This document shows positions 33,032-41,470 of a stretch of 64,000 bases of DNA, piece after piece. Where the stretch lies: contig JALHOF010000011.1 in the NCBI GenBank assembly GCA_022843145.1, positions 108,721 to 172,720 on the forward strand, in the 5' to 3' direction. The position numbers and the translations under genes are program-made. The DNA comes from Hyphomicrobium sp. (GTDB lineage Bacteria; Pseudomonadota; Alphaproteobacteria; Rhizobiales; Hyphomicrobiaceae). Positions within the stretch are counted from its first letter, which is position 1. Each line of letters starts with the position of its first letter. A model generated the notes under the pieces. That model saw only the letters and a program-made list of their open reading frames with translations. It searched no databases and was not told where the DNA came from.

Positions 33032-33814
33032 TTGCACCTGCTGCGCCCGTGGCGCCCGCGAGCAAACATCCTGACGCTCGCGAGTGCCCTCACTGTGATG
33101 ATGGCCGGCCCAGCCCTGGCCAGCGATGTTTTCCGTCCGTTGTCCATCGACGGCTCCGCGGTGCGCTGGCACCGGAATGCGCCGCACGAGATCACGGTGT
33201 TGCGGTATGCGATCGCCACGAATGCGATCAAGCGCAGTTCTGCGGTCAATTGTGGACATACGCGTGCTCCCGACACCGTCATCGCGCGCTCAAAGCTAGA
33301 CCGAGCAGCTTTCAAAACGGCCGTGACAGCCGCGTTCGCGCGCTGGCAGCAGATCGCCCGGCTCCGATTCTTCGAGGTCGCGGATCAGGACACGGCCGAC
33401 ATCGTGATCGGCGAGCAAGCCGAACCCACTGGCCAAGCTTTCACCAATCTCGCGCTTGGCGGGGCGCCGCGCGATGCCACCCGTCCCATCGTCCACGCCA
33501 CGATCTGCCTCAATCCGGAAAGGCGCTGGAAAATCGGCTTCGACGGCGATCTAACATCCTATGATCTGGTCCACACGCTGACCCACGAAATCGGTCATGC
33601 GATCGGGCTCGACCATCCCGGCGCACGCGGTCACGTCATGTCGTTTCGCTACGACGAGGCCCACGCGGGCCTGACTGCCGGCGATGTCCTCGGCGCGCGC
33701 ACGATCTATGGCGCAGCGGATTCACAAGCGTCCACCGATGGGAGCCGCACGGTCGTCAACAAATCCGCGCCGGATGCTGCGAACTCGGCAGTTGGCCGCG
33801 GCATGTCCGATTGA
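33032..33814 (+). CDS. Secreted matrixin-type zinc metalloprotease
   Basis: The 260-residue protein has a signal peptide (LRPWRPRANILTLASALTVM, cleavage near ALASD) and an M10/matrixin catalytic domain. The zinc motif HEIGHAIGLDHPG (about residues 185-197) and a Met-turn region GHVMSFRYDE follow the expected spacing. An upstream segment AFARWQQIARLRFFEVADQDTADIVIG is the matrixin beta-sheet edge. The start is TTG at 33032 with GGGGGAAAAG before it; no in-frame ATG fits the signal peptide. The last 45 residues look disordered. The target is unknown. Confidence 0.85.
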   Translation: MHLLRPWRPRANILTLASALTVMMAGPALASDVFRPLSIDGSAVRWHRNAPHEITVLRYAIATNAIKRSSAVNCGHTRAPDTVIARSKLDRAAFKTAVTAAFARWQQIARLRFFEVADQDTADIVIGEQAEPTGQAFTNLALGGAPRDATRPIVHATICLNPERRWKIGFDGDLTSYDLVHTLTHEIGHAIGLDHPGARGHVMSFRYDEAHAGLTAGDVLGARTIYGAADSQASTDGSRTVVNKSAPDAANSAVGRGMSD

Positions 33815-33915
33815 TCCGCTCGCCCACTGCGACTTGTCAACAATCCGACCACAATCCAAGCGGTCTCACCGCGCCGCTCAATCGACCTGTGCGCGCACTT
33901 CGATACACGATTTGC

Positions 33916-33940
33916 GGAACCAACAGCTCCTCGGCACGTT
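33916..33940 (+). promoter_or_regulatory. EcfG promoter for the PRC-barrel gene
   Basis: GGAAC (33916-33920) and CGTT (33937-33940) on the plus strand with a 16-nt spacer, about 55 bp upstream of the PRC-barrel gene start. It is the only exact copy on the plus strand in this region. Confidence 0.8.
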
Positions 33941-33996
33941 TCTCCTCCGCGCCCCATTGAGCAGGCGCGAACAGGAAACAACCTCTGGAGTTGATC

Positions 33997-34440
33997 ATGC
34001 AGAAGTTCATCCCCATCCTTGCCGCCGCCACGATGGCGATCTCGAGCGTAGCACTGGCACAGACGACCGCACCGTCTCCGTCGACGACGCCGACCACGCC
34101 GCCGGCCGCTGTCGAAGTGAAGCCGCCGATGTCGACGACTCAGGACACGTCCAGCGCATCCAGCAAGGCCTCGTCGCCGATGCTGACCGATGAACAGGCG
34201 AAGGCCTGGATCAACAAGGTCGTCTACTCGAGCGACGACAAGAACCTCGGCGAGGTCGCCGCATTCCAGCGTGACACCGCTGGCAATGTCACCGAGATGC
34301 ACGCCGACATCGGCGGCTTCCTCGGCCTCGGCGAGACGCGCGTCCGTCTGATGCCGTCGGAGTTCAAGTTCGTCAATGATCGCGTCGTGCTGAACGTGAC
34401 CTCTGAGCAGGCGAAGACGCTGCCGAAGATTGCGAAGTAA
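33997..34440 (+). CDS. Secreted PRC-barrel domain protein
   Basis: The 147-residue protein has a signal peptide (MQKFIPILAAATMAISSVALA), a Ser/Thr/Pro-rich linker (residues 22-62) and a PRC-barrel domain (about 70-140: WINKVVYSSDDKNLGEVAAFQ, then GGFLGLGETRVRLMPSEFKF). Exported PRC-barrel proteins are common members of alphaproteobacterial stress regulons; their molecular role is unclear. The ATG at 33997 has CTGGAG upstream. An EcfG promoter precedes it and an intrinsic terminator follows, so it is a monocistronic unit. Confidence 0.88.
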   Translation: MQKFIPILAAATMAISSVALAQTTAPSPSTTPTTPPAAVEVKPPMSTTQDTSSASSKASSPMLTDEQAKAWINKVVYSSDDKNLGEVAAFQRDTAGNVTEMHADIGGFLGLGETRVRLMPSEFKFVNDRVVLNVTSEQAKTLPKIAK

Positions 34441-34485
34441 CGCAGACGCTCTGAACGAATGAAAACGTAGCCAGTCTTACCTGAA

Positions 34486-34520
34486 CCTCCTCGCAACACC
34501 CGTTGCGGGGAGGATTTTTT
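34486..34520 (+). terminator. Rho-independent terminator of the PRC-barrel gene
   Basis: A 12-bp stem (CCTCCTCGCAAC/GTTGCGGGGAGG, one T-G pair) with a 4-nt loop is followed by ATTTTTT. It is a textbook intrinsic terminator on the plus strand, 46 nt after the stop and just before the convergent antiporter operon end. Confidence 0.9.
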
Positions 34521-34550
34521 GTGCAATACGAGCGCTTCGTGAACGCCTCG

Positions 34551-36236
34551 TCAGATGTAGCTGAGGACCAAGTATGCGCCGAGCATGATCGTGGTCCAAA
34601 AGGCCATCGTGCCGGTCGGCCAAGCTCGGCCGAATACGCCGTCCGGCCCATGGTGTCGGCGAAGCCGCGTCTGGATGACCGTCACCACGCTCCGGCTCAA
34701 CACGGCTGACGCCGAAGCGACGGAGCCTGCCGCGCCGTCCAATGCGCGCATGAGAGCGGCCCCCGGCGTGCGCCATAGCCAATCGACATCGAGTGTAATC
34801 GTCATCGTCCGTTTCAGAAGACCCAGCATCAAGAAGAACGCGAGGCCCGAGAAGAGCAGGAGCTGCAGTTGCAGCATCACATGGCTCGTGGTGTAGGGAA
34901 CGTACGCGACCGGGTAAGGCAGCATGTCGTACAGCGGCTGTGGCATAACCCCTAGACCGATGCAGATCGCCGAGCACAGGATCATGGCCGCGCGCATATT
35001 CCACGGCGGATCCGACGGCCTGAGGCCCGAGTCTTTTTGGAAGAAGACGAACCAGGGGAACTTGATCCCGGCATGCAGGAACACGCCTGCGGACGCCGCC
35101 TCCAGAAGAAACCAAACAGTCGCCATGTGCTGATCGGCGGCGCCTTGAGTCACCATCGACTTCGAAACGAAGCCCGAGGTGAGCGGGAACGACGAGATCG
35201 CGAGTGCACCTATGATGCCGCAAATCGTCGTCAGCGGCATGGTTCGGAACAAGCCGCCGAGATCGGTACAGTTGCGCTTGCCGGTCATGAAGAGCACGGA
35301 GCCAGCCGCCATCAGCAACAGCGCTTTGTAGATGATGTGCGCGAAGGCGTGCGACGCGGCGCCATTGATCGCCATCTGCGTGCCGATGCCGACACCCGTT
35401 ACCATGAACCCGACCTGATTGACGATCGAGTAGGCGAGAATCCGGCGCATGTCGTTCTCGAGGATCGCGTAGATGATCCCGTAGAACACCATCGCTAGGC
35501 CAATCCAGATCAGGATCTCCGTGCCCGGGAAGCCTCGGATCAGCACGTAAACCGCCGTCTTGGTGGTGAATGCGGACAAGAACACCATTCCCGACCACGA
35601 CGCTTCCGGATAGGCATCGGGTAGCCACGCGGACAGCGGCGTTGCGGCCGCATTGATCAGGAACCCGAGCAGAATGAGCTTGCGCGGTGTCGTGCTTATG
35701 TCGAGCGGGACGAACGCCACCGAGCCGGATACCGCGACCTCGCCGGCGATGCCGGCCATCAGGATTACGCCGCCGAGAAAATGGATCGCTGCATAGCGCA
35801 GGCCCGCACTCCGCGCCGACGGCCCAGCCGACCACAGCACGAGCGTCGATGCGATCGCCATCAATTCCCAGAAAACGAACACCGTAATCAGGTCGCCCGC
35901 GAATGCCACCCCGATCGCCCCGCCGGCATAGACGAAGGCGGCCGCGAGTTCGGACGTGCGCTTCTGATTGAGCGCGAACAAACCGCCGGCGAACGCCATG
36001 ACCGCGAAAACCGTTGCAAACAGGCGCGAAAGTTTGTCGCCCTTCATCGGCGCGAGTTCGAAGCCGAGATAGCTGACCGTGACCACAGTGCCGTCGGGCA
36101 CTTGCCACACCATCAAGAGCGCGACGAGCGGCGCAGCGAGCAGCGCAAGCGACCGCAGCGTCGCCGGCAGCAATGGCAACAGCAGTCCGGCGATGATCAA
36201 GATGAGGGCCGGAGAGGCCAGAATGCTATTCGTCAT
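34551..36236 (-). CDS. MrpD/NuoN-like antiporter subunit, third paralogue, TM7 lysine missing
   Basis: The 561-residue polytopic protein is of the proton-translocating complex I/Mrp antiporter family. The TM5 glutamate is kept in FVFWELMAIASTLVL, the TM8 lysine in FTTKTAVYVLIRG, and the TM12 lysine in TSGFVSKSMV. The TM7 lysine and following histidine (KxxxxPxHxWLP) are replaced: INAAATPLSAWLPDAYPEAS. This may impair its own proton path. It is the last gene of the operon, overlapping the 82-residue gene by 11 nt. The C-terminus has an extra region (residues 470-561) with a final helix. Confidence 0.85.
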   Translation of the reverse strand: MTNSILASPALILIIAGLLLPLLPATLRSLALLAAPLVALLMVWQVPDGTVVTVSYLGFELAPMKGDKLSRLFATVFAVMAFAGGLFALNQKRTSELAAAFVYAGGAIGVAFAGDLITVFVFWELMAIASTLVLWSAGPSARSAGLRYAAIHFLGGVILMAGIAGEVAVSGSVAFVPLDISTTPRKLILLGFLINAAATPLSAWLPDAYPEASWSGMVFLSAFTTKTAVYVLIRGFPGTEILIWIGLAMVFYGIIYAILENDMRRILAYSIVNQVGFMVTGVGIGTQMAINGAASHAFAHIIYKALLLMAAGSVLFMTGKRNCTDLGGLFRTMPLTTICGIIGALAISSFPLTSGFVSKSMVTQGAADQHMATVWFLLEAASAGVFLHAGIKFPWFVFFQKDSGLRPSDPPWNMRAAMILCSAICIGLGVMPQPLYDMLPYPVAYVPYTTSHVMLQLQLLLFSGLAFFLMLGLLKRTMTITLDVDWLWRTPGAALMRALDGAAGSVASASAVLSRSVVTVIQTRLRRHHGPDGVFGRAWPTGTMAFWTTIMLGAYLVLSYI

Positions 36237-36474
36237 AATAGGTATCCGGCCGCTTGAGCACCACGCCTATCGCCTTGGCGACGAGAACCATCGCGACGCA
36301 CGACAGGAACCCGAACCAGGCTCCGAAGCCAGGCGTGCCATCGATGCCGAATTGTGGATGATGATCGACGAAGAAATCGACGAGCACGAGCAGCGCGAGC
36401 ACCGCGATCGACCCTCGCCAGAGTATCCGGATGGTGGTCTCGCGGACCAGCCAGTGATCGCCGCCGTTCGCCAT
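36226..36474 (-). CDS. Small membrane protein of the antiporter operon
   Basis: This 82-residue protein (MANGGDHWLVRETTIRILWR) has two membrane helices (about residues 18-36 and 50-70) separated by the loop HHPQFGIDGTPGFGAWFG. I do not know its family. It is encoded 3 nt after the second antiporter subunit and overlaps the third, so it is very probably a partner or assembly factor of the complex. The conserved position inside the overlap supports real translation. Confidence 0.75.
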   Translation of the reverse strand: MANGGDHWLVRETTIRILWRGSIAVLALLVLVDFFVDHHPQFGIDGTPGFGAWFGFLSCVAMVLVAKAIGVVLKRPDTYYDE

Positions 36475-36477
36475 TCG

Positions 36478-37983
36478 TTAGCCTCCGACCATGAGCTTGG
36501 CCAGCGCCAGCGGTACGTCCGGCGCGAAGAACAGCGCGAGCGTCGCAAGCGCCGTCAACGACAATGCTAGAACGATCGGCCACGGCGCCTCGCCGTGATC
36601 GTGCTGCGCGTCACTGTCGACGTTCGCTGCGGCGCCGAGCGAATACGCTGGACGCGCTTCGGCAAAAAATGCGCGGAACACGATCGGCAGGAAGTAGGCC
36701 GCATTGAGCACGGTGCTGGCCATGATCACCGCGACCGGCAACCATTGGCCCGTCTGCGTAGCGCCTTGCAGCATGAACCACTTGCCGAAGAAGCCAGCGG
36801 TAGGCGGGAGACCGATCATGCCGAGCGCACCGATGGCAAACGCGGTCATCGTCCACGGCATCTTCCAGCCAATACCGTCGAGCTGGCTGATCTCGGTCTT
36901 GTGCGCGGCGGTATAAATGCTGCCGGCGGCAAAAAAGAGCGTGATCTTGGCGACGGCGTGCGCGGCGATGTGCATCGCGGCTCCAATGGCCGAAAGCGGG
37001 GTCAGGATCGCGGCGGCGAGGATCACGTACGACAATTGCGAAACCGTCGAATACGCGAGCCGCTTCTTAAGGTTGTCCTGCCGCAGCGCGACAAGAGACG
37101 CGATGATGACCGTCGCCGACGCAGCCCAAACAAGCCAATCGGTCGTACCCGCTCGCGCCAACGTGTCGATCCCGAAAACGTAGACAATGATCTTGAGCAC
37201 CGAAAAGACGCCCGCCTTCACGACCGCGACGGCATGCAGAAGCGCGCTGACGGGCGTCGGCGCGACCATCGCAGCCGGCAGCCAGAAATGAAACGGCATC
37301 AGCGCCGCCTTGCCGATCCCGAACACGAACAGCGCCAACAGCAGGCTCAGTCCTGCCGCGCCGATCTTGCCATCGAGTATGCCGCCGGCCTTGAAATCGA
37401 GGGTACCGGCGAGAACGCCCGTGATGACGATGGCGGGCAACAGCAGCACCATCGATGTACCGATCAGCAGCATCAGGTAGACGCGGCCGGCGCGCATCGC
37501 TTCAGGCGTCGCCTTGTGGGTAACCAGGGGGTAGGTCGAGAGCGTCAACACCTCGTAGAACAGGAACAGCGTGAACAGGTTGCCGGCGAACGCGATGCCC
37601 ATCGTCGCCGCGATGGCAATGGCGAAGCAGACGTAGAACGAGGTCTGGCGCGGCTCGTGGTTGCCGCGCATGTACCCGATCGAATAGATCGAGTTGACGA
37701 TCCACAACGATCCCGCGACGAGCGCGAACAGCATTCCGAGAGGCTCGACGGCGAACGCCAACGCGACACCGGGCACGGGTTCGGCGAGCTTCATCGACGG
37801 CCGGATGCCTGACAGCACAAGCGGCAACAACGACCACACGGTCAGCGCCACGAGTGCAGCCGCCACCAGCGTCACCGCTTCACGCACATTCGGCGACTTG
37901 TGAAAAAGCGGGATAAGAACGGCTGCGATGGCCGGGATCAGCAGTGCCAGGACAACCAGATCTTCGGGCGAGAGCGCAAACAT
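36478..37983 (-). CDS. MrpD/MrpA-N-like antiporter subunit, second paralogue
   Basis: The 501-residue antiporter-type subunit has about 14 helices. The key charged residues are present: TM5 Glu in LFLFYEVLTLSTYPL, TM7 Lys in GIGKAALMPFHFWLPAAM, TM8 Lys in AVVKAGVFSVLK and TM12 Lys in AGFFGKWFML. It also has LEPLGMLF-like N-terminal helices seen in NuoL/MrpA-type proteins (VEPLGMLFALVAGSLWIVNSI). Start 37983 overlaps the stop of the preceding mnhD-like gene by one base; an in-frame codon at 38040 is less likely. It may stand in for the antiporter half of the missing full-length MrpA. Confidence 0.88.
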   Translation of the reverse strand: MFALSPEDLVVLALLIPAIAAVLIPLFHKSPNVREAVTLVAAALVALTVWSLLPLVLSGIRPSMKLAEPVPGVALAFAVEPLGMLFALVAGSLWIVNSIYSIGYMRGNHEPRQTSFYVCFAIAIAATMGIAFAGNLFTLFLFYEVLTLSTYPLVTHKATPEAMRAGRVYLMLLIGTSMVLLLPAIVITGVLAGTLDFKAGGILDGKIGAAGLSLLLALFVFGIGKAALMPFHFWLPAAMVAPTPVSALLHAVAVVKAGVFSVLKIIVYVFGIDTLARAGTTDWLVWAASATVIIASLVALRQDNLKKRLAYSTVSQLSYVILAAAILTPLSAIGAAMHIAAHAVAKITLFFAAGSIYTAAHKTEISQLDGIGWKMPWTMTAFAIGALGMIGLPPTAGFFGKWFMLQGATQTGQWLPVAVIMASTVLNAAYFLPIVFRAFFAEARPAYSLGAAANVDSDAQHDHGEAPWPIVLALSLTALATLALFFAPDVPLALAKLMVGG

Positions 37984-39479
37984 CACTTGAGCCCCCCGAG
38001 CAGCATCCTGGCAGCGTCCTGAGCGAGCCCTGCACTCCACTCCGTGTAGACGCCGAGATAAAGCGTGGCAGCACCGAGCAGGAGCATCGGCACCAGCATC
38101 GAAAGCGGAGGATCACGCGTGGACGCCACGTTTGCCGACGGCTCCCGGAAGTAGGCGACCTCGATGACACGACCGATATAGACGACCGCGATCAGCGAAC
38201 TCGCGACGATCACGAAGGCCAGCGGCCAGTACCCCTTCTCGATGGCGCCAACTGCGAGATACCACTTCGAGATGAACCCGGCCGTCCCCGGCACGCCGAT
38301 CAGGCCGAGCCCGGCAACGACGAAGACCGCCATCGTCAGCGGCATCTTGCGACCGATACCCGCAAGATCATCGAGCCGCACCGAGCCGACGCGGAAAAAG
38401 ACGGCGCCGAGCGCGAGGAACAGCGCGGCCTTCATCACGCCGTGGTTCATCATATGCACGATGCCGCCGGTGAGCCCGCTCTCGTTGGCGAGCGCGATCC
38501 CGAGTGTCATGTAGCTGATCTGGGCGACCGATGAATAGGCGAGCATGCGCTTGGTGTCGCTCTCGAACACCGCACTCAGAGACGCGAGCACCATTGCGGC
38601 CACAGACATGACGAGCAGGATCTCGGACACCGGCAGCGATGTGAACGGCATCGCGGCGCCATATACCGAGTAGAAGATGCGGATCAGCAGGTAGACCGCA
38701 ACCTTGGTCGCTGTGCCCGCGAGGAACACCGTCGCGACGGACGGCGCGTGAGCGTAGGCGTTCGGCAGCCAGACATGCAGCGGGAACAGGGCGAGCTTGA
38801 GACAAATTCCGACGGTGAGGAACGCGAGCGCCGCAATGATGGGGCGCTGGAATTCCGCCGACGCGCCGCCGAGCCGGCTTGCGATATCCGCGAGATTGAG
38901 GCTACCGGTGACGAGGTAGAGTAGTCCGACTCCGATCACGTAGAACGTCGCGCCGATGGTTCCGACGATCAGGTACTGATAGGACGCGAGCAGCGCGCGG
39001 CGATTTCGCCCGAGAGCGATGAGCACGTACGTCGACAGCGACGAGATCTCCATGAACACGAACACGTTGAACGCGTCGCCGGTCACCGTGATGCCGAGCA
39101 GCCCGGTCAGGCAGAGCAGGTACATCGTGTAGAACCATGCCTGCTGGTGGGAATCGATCTCCTTTGCGACGCTCTTCCGCGCATAAGGCATGATCACCGC
39201 GCCGATGATCGTGACCAGTAGAAGCACGAACGCATTCAGCCGATCGACGCGATACTCGATGCCGATGGGGACGGTCCATCCACCCATCACGTAGGAGATC
39301 GGCTCAGGCGATGCGAAGACCTTGATAGCCAGCAGCACCGCGATCAAAAGCGCGGCCCAACTCGCCACGAGCGCCACCGCCCAAGCCGTCGTCCCGCGCA
39401 TGCAGAACGCCGACAGCACGGCTGCAAACATCGGAACCAGCACCTGCAGGATCGGGAGGTGATGCTCGAAAGCCATCAT
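37983..39479 (-). CDS. mnhD: Na+/H+ antiporter subunit MnhD/MrpD
   Basis: The 498-residue protein fits MrpD best by its place directly after mnhC. TM5 Glu is in VFVFMEISSLSTYVL, TM7 Lys and His in CLKLALFPLHVWLPNAYAHAP, TM8 Lys in TATKVAVYLLIR, and TM12 Lys in AGFISKWYL. MrpD exchanges cations for protons across the inner membrane with the other Mrp subunits. The ATG at 39479 overlaps the mnhC stop by 4 nt; the next ATG, 39476, is an alternative. A much longer open frame upstream of this start is spurious. Confidence 0.92.
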   Translation of the reverse strand: MMAFEHHLPILQVLVPMFAAVLSAFCMRGTTAWAVALVASWAALLIAVLLAIKVFASPEPISYVMGGWTVPIGIEYRVDRLNAFVLLLVTIIGAVIMPYARKSVAKEIDSHQQAWFYTMYLLCLTGLLGITVTGDAFNVFVFMEISSLSTYVLIALGRNRRALLASYQYLIVGTIGATFYVIGVGLLYLVTGSLNLADIASRLGGASAEFQRPIIAALAFLTVGICLKLALFPLHVWLPNAYAHAPSVATVFLAGTATKVAVYLLIRIFYSVYGAAMPFTSLPVSEILLVMSVAAMVLASLSAVFESDTKRMLAYSSVAQISYMTLGIALANESGLTGGIVHMMNHGVMKAALFLALGAVFFRVGSVRLDDLAGIGRKMPLTMAVFVVAGLGLIGVPGTAGFISKWYLAVGAIEKGYWPLAFVIVASSLIAVVYIGRVIEVAYFREPSANVASTRDPPLSMLVPMLLLGAATLYLGVYTEWSAGLAQDAARMLLGGLK

Positions 39480-39841
39480 ATCTCGCCGTCCGCCGAGAAG
39501 ATCTCGTCTTCCTCGATCGTGCCGTAGGCTTCGTTGATGCGCACGACCAGAGCCAGGCCCAGCGCCAACGTCGCGACGCCGACGACGATTGCCGTCAGGA
39601 TGAGCACATGCGGCAGCGGATTTGAATAGACCGTGTACGCGCGGTCGAAGATGGGCGCCGTGCCGCCGATGATCTTGCCGGGCGCGACGTAGAGCAGGTA
39701 CACCGAGGTCTGGAACAGCGACAGACCGACGAGCTTCTTGATCATGTTGCCGCGGGCGATGACGATGTAAAGCCCGGACACCATCAGGAAGATCGTGATG
39801 AAATAGTTGTAATGCTCGAGGAAGGTGGTCAGCGCCGTCAT
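39476..39841 (-). CDS. mnhC: Na+/H+ antiporter subunit MnhC/MrpC (NuoK-like)
   Basis: The 121-residue, three-helix NuoK homologue reads YFITIFLMVSGLYIVIARGN, MIKKLVGLSLFQTSVYLLY and PLPHVLILTAIVVGVATLAL, with the DPLPHALxLTAIVVG-type signature of MrpC (here NPLPHVLILT). It bridges the antiporter subunits to the rest of the complex. It overlaps mnhB and mnhD by 4 nt each. Confidence 0.93.
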   Translation of the reverse strand: MTALTTFLEHYNYFITIFLMVSGLYIVIARGNMIKKLVGLSLFQTSVYLLYVAPGKIIGGTAPIFDRAYTVYSNPLPHVLILTAIVVGVATLALGLALVVRINEAYGTIEEDEIFSADGEI

Positions 39842-40260
39842 GCACTCCTCCCGCGGTCGACAAAGGCATAGAAGATCGCCGTCATCGTCGCGGCGACGGT
39901 GACGATGACGCCGGTCTCGACCAGCAGCACACCCCACTCGTGGCCGTGCAGCGGATCATGAGAATAGATTGTGTAGTCGAGGTAGTTCTTTCCGGCGAAC
40001 ATGGCGGGCAGCCCCGCGCTCGCATAGATCAGAACGCCCGCCGGCACGAGGCGCTCGACGAGCCATTCCGGCGCGATGCGTTTGGCTCTGTCGACGCCGA
40101 ATACCAGCGCGTAGAGGATGATCATACCCGCCGAGATCACGCCGGCCTGGAAGCCGCCGCCGGGACCGTAATCGCCGTGATAGTGCACGTAGAGAGCGAA
40201 CAGCAGAATGAACGGCAGGAGCAGCTTGACGCCGACCCGAAGAATAACGTCGTGCTTCAT
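39838..40260 (-). CDS. mnhB: Na+/H+ antiporter subunit MnhB/MrpB
   Basis: The 140-residue, four-helix protein has the MrpB signature LFALYVHYHGDYGPGGGFQAGVISA and the C-terminal part GLPAMFAGKNYLDY, then HEWGVLLVETGVIVTV, which is diagnostic of the MnhB/MbhF family. It overlaps the preceding gene and mnhC by 4 nt each. Confidence 0.93.
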   Translation of the reverse strand: MKHDVILRVGVKLLLPFILLFALYVHYHGDYGPGGGFQAGVISAGMIILYALVFGVDRAKRIAPEWLVERLVPAGVLIYASAGLPAMFAGKNYLDYTIYSHDPLHGHEWGVLLVETGVIVTVAATMTAIFYAFVDRGRSA

Positions 40261-40817
40261 GACATGCCCTCGCCAGCCGTCTTACCGGGACGACGGCGGC
40301 GGCGCCCCTTCAACAGCAGAACCACACCGATTCCACCCGTAAAAATAACTGCGGTTTCGCCCATCGTATCAAAGCTGCGGTAGTCCGCGAGTACCGCCGT
40401 TACGATGTTCGGCGCGATGCGGTGATCCTGCGCGTCGGAGATGTATCTCGGCGTGGTGTGCCTATGAATGGGCGCGTCAGCCGTACCGAACGCCGGCAGG
40501 TCGATCGTTCCCCACACCAGGGCCGCACCGACGAACACAGAAACGAACAGTGGCAGCAGTGTATTGCGCGGTTTCGGATACTCGATCGACTTCGTCAGAT
40601 GCAGTGTCGCAAGCAGTATGACGGTCGAGATGCCCGCGCCAACGCTGGCTTCCGTCATGGCCACGTCCACCGCATCGAGAACGATCAGCACGCTGGCCAT
40701 CAAGAAGCTGTAGATCCCCGAAAGGATCACGACGCCGAACAGACTGCGCTGCCGAGCGATCGCCACCGTCACAATGGCCAGCAGCGTCAACAGAACCGCG
40801 TTGGTGAATAGTTCCAT
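40257..40817 (-). CDS. MrpA C-terminal module (MbhD-MbhE-like, DUF4040)
   Basis: The 186-residue protein equals only the C-terminal end of MrpA. Residues 1-80 are MbhD/DUF4040-like (SVLIVLDAVDVAMTEASVGA keeps the conserved glutamate). Residues 85-175 are MbhE-like (NIVTAVLADYRSFDTMGETA, then VIFTGGIGVVLLL). In Bacillus-type Mrp this part is fused behind a full antiporter domain; here it stands alone as in archaeal Mbh/Mrp operons. It ends in a basic tail (KGRRRRRPGK). It follows mnhG directly and overlaps mnhB by 4 nt. Confidence 0.87.
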   Translation of the reverse strand: MELFTNAVLLTLLAIVTVAIARQRSLFGVVILSGIYSFLMASVLIVLDAVDVAMTEASVGAGISTVILLATLHLTKSIEYPKPRNTLLPLFVSVFVGAALVWGTIDLPAFGTADAPIHRHTTPRYISDAQDHRIAPNIVTAVLADYRSFDTMGETAVIFTGGIGVVLLLKGRRRRRPGKTAGEGMS

Positions 40818-41186
40818 TCAAGCCTCCGAGCCCGATTTGGGGCCGGGCCCGTCCGGCTTGTCGAGACGGTCGCGGCGATCCTCGGCAAGCACCGGCTTCA
40901 CGCCGACGTGCAGCGCCGCTTGCGCGAGTGCATGCGATGCCATCGGTCCGGTGAACACCAGGAGAAGCAGGAGGAAGACGAGTTTGAGCGTGACGAGCGT
41001 GAAGCCGGCTTGCATCATCAGACCGATCAACAGCAGTCCCGCGCCGAGCGTCTCGGTGACGCTTGCGGCATGCATCCGCGTATAGAGGTCCGGCATCCGC
41101 GCTAGACCGATGGCGCCGACCAGGATGAAGAAACCGCCGGACAGAATGAACACGCCGCTGATGGCGTCCACGAGAACGTCGATCAT
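40818..41186 (-). CDS. mnhG: Na+/H+ antiporter subunit MnhG/MrpG
   Basis: The 122-residue, three-helix protein has the MnhG pattern SGVFILSGGFFILVGAIGLA then RMPDLYTRMHAASVTETLGA. The C-terminal tail is charged (LAEDRRDRLDKPDGPGPKSG). The ATG at 41186 overlaps the mnhF stop by 4 nt; an in-frame upstream start is not supported. The downstream gene starts on the next base. Confidence 0.93.
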   Translation of the reverse strand: MIDVLVDAISGVFILSGGFFILVGAIGLARMPDLYTRMHAASVTETLGAGLLLIGLMMQAGFTLVTLKLVFLLLLLVFTGPMASHALAQAALHVGVKPVLAEDRRDRLDKPDGPGPKSGSEA

Positions 41187-41470
41187 GACGCATCGCCCTT
41201 CTCGTCGATGTCGTATGCGAGATCGCCGTGCCGGAAGAACTTGAGCACCGCAAGCGTCGATATCGTATTCAGAAAACCGTAGGCGATGCCGATATCGAGC
41301 CACTCGGGCCGGCCGGTCACGAACCCATACGTCGCAAGCAGGAGAATAGCGAGTGTTCCGACGGTATTGCCCGCGAGTACGCGGTCGAAGACGGTCGGGC
41401 CGCGGAGCGCGCGAACGACGGCGAGCGCGAGAGACACGAGAATGGCGATGGCAGCGGCAGCGAAGATCAT
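41183..41470 (-). CDS. mnhF: Na+/H+ antiporter subunit MnhF/MrpF
   Basis: The 95-residue, three-helix protein has the typical VVRALRGPTVFDRVLAGNTV sequence followed by DIGIAYGFLNTISTLAVLKF. It overlaps mnhE and mnhG by 4 nt each, consistent with coupled translation of a membrane complex. Confidence 0.93.
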   Translation of the reverse strand: MIFAAAAIAILVSLALAVVRALRGPTVFDRVLAGNTVGTLAILLLATYGFVTGRPEWLDIGIAYGFLNTISTLAVLKFFRHGDLAYDIDEKGDAS

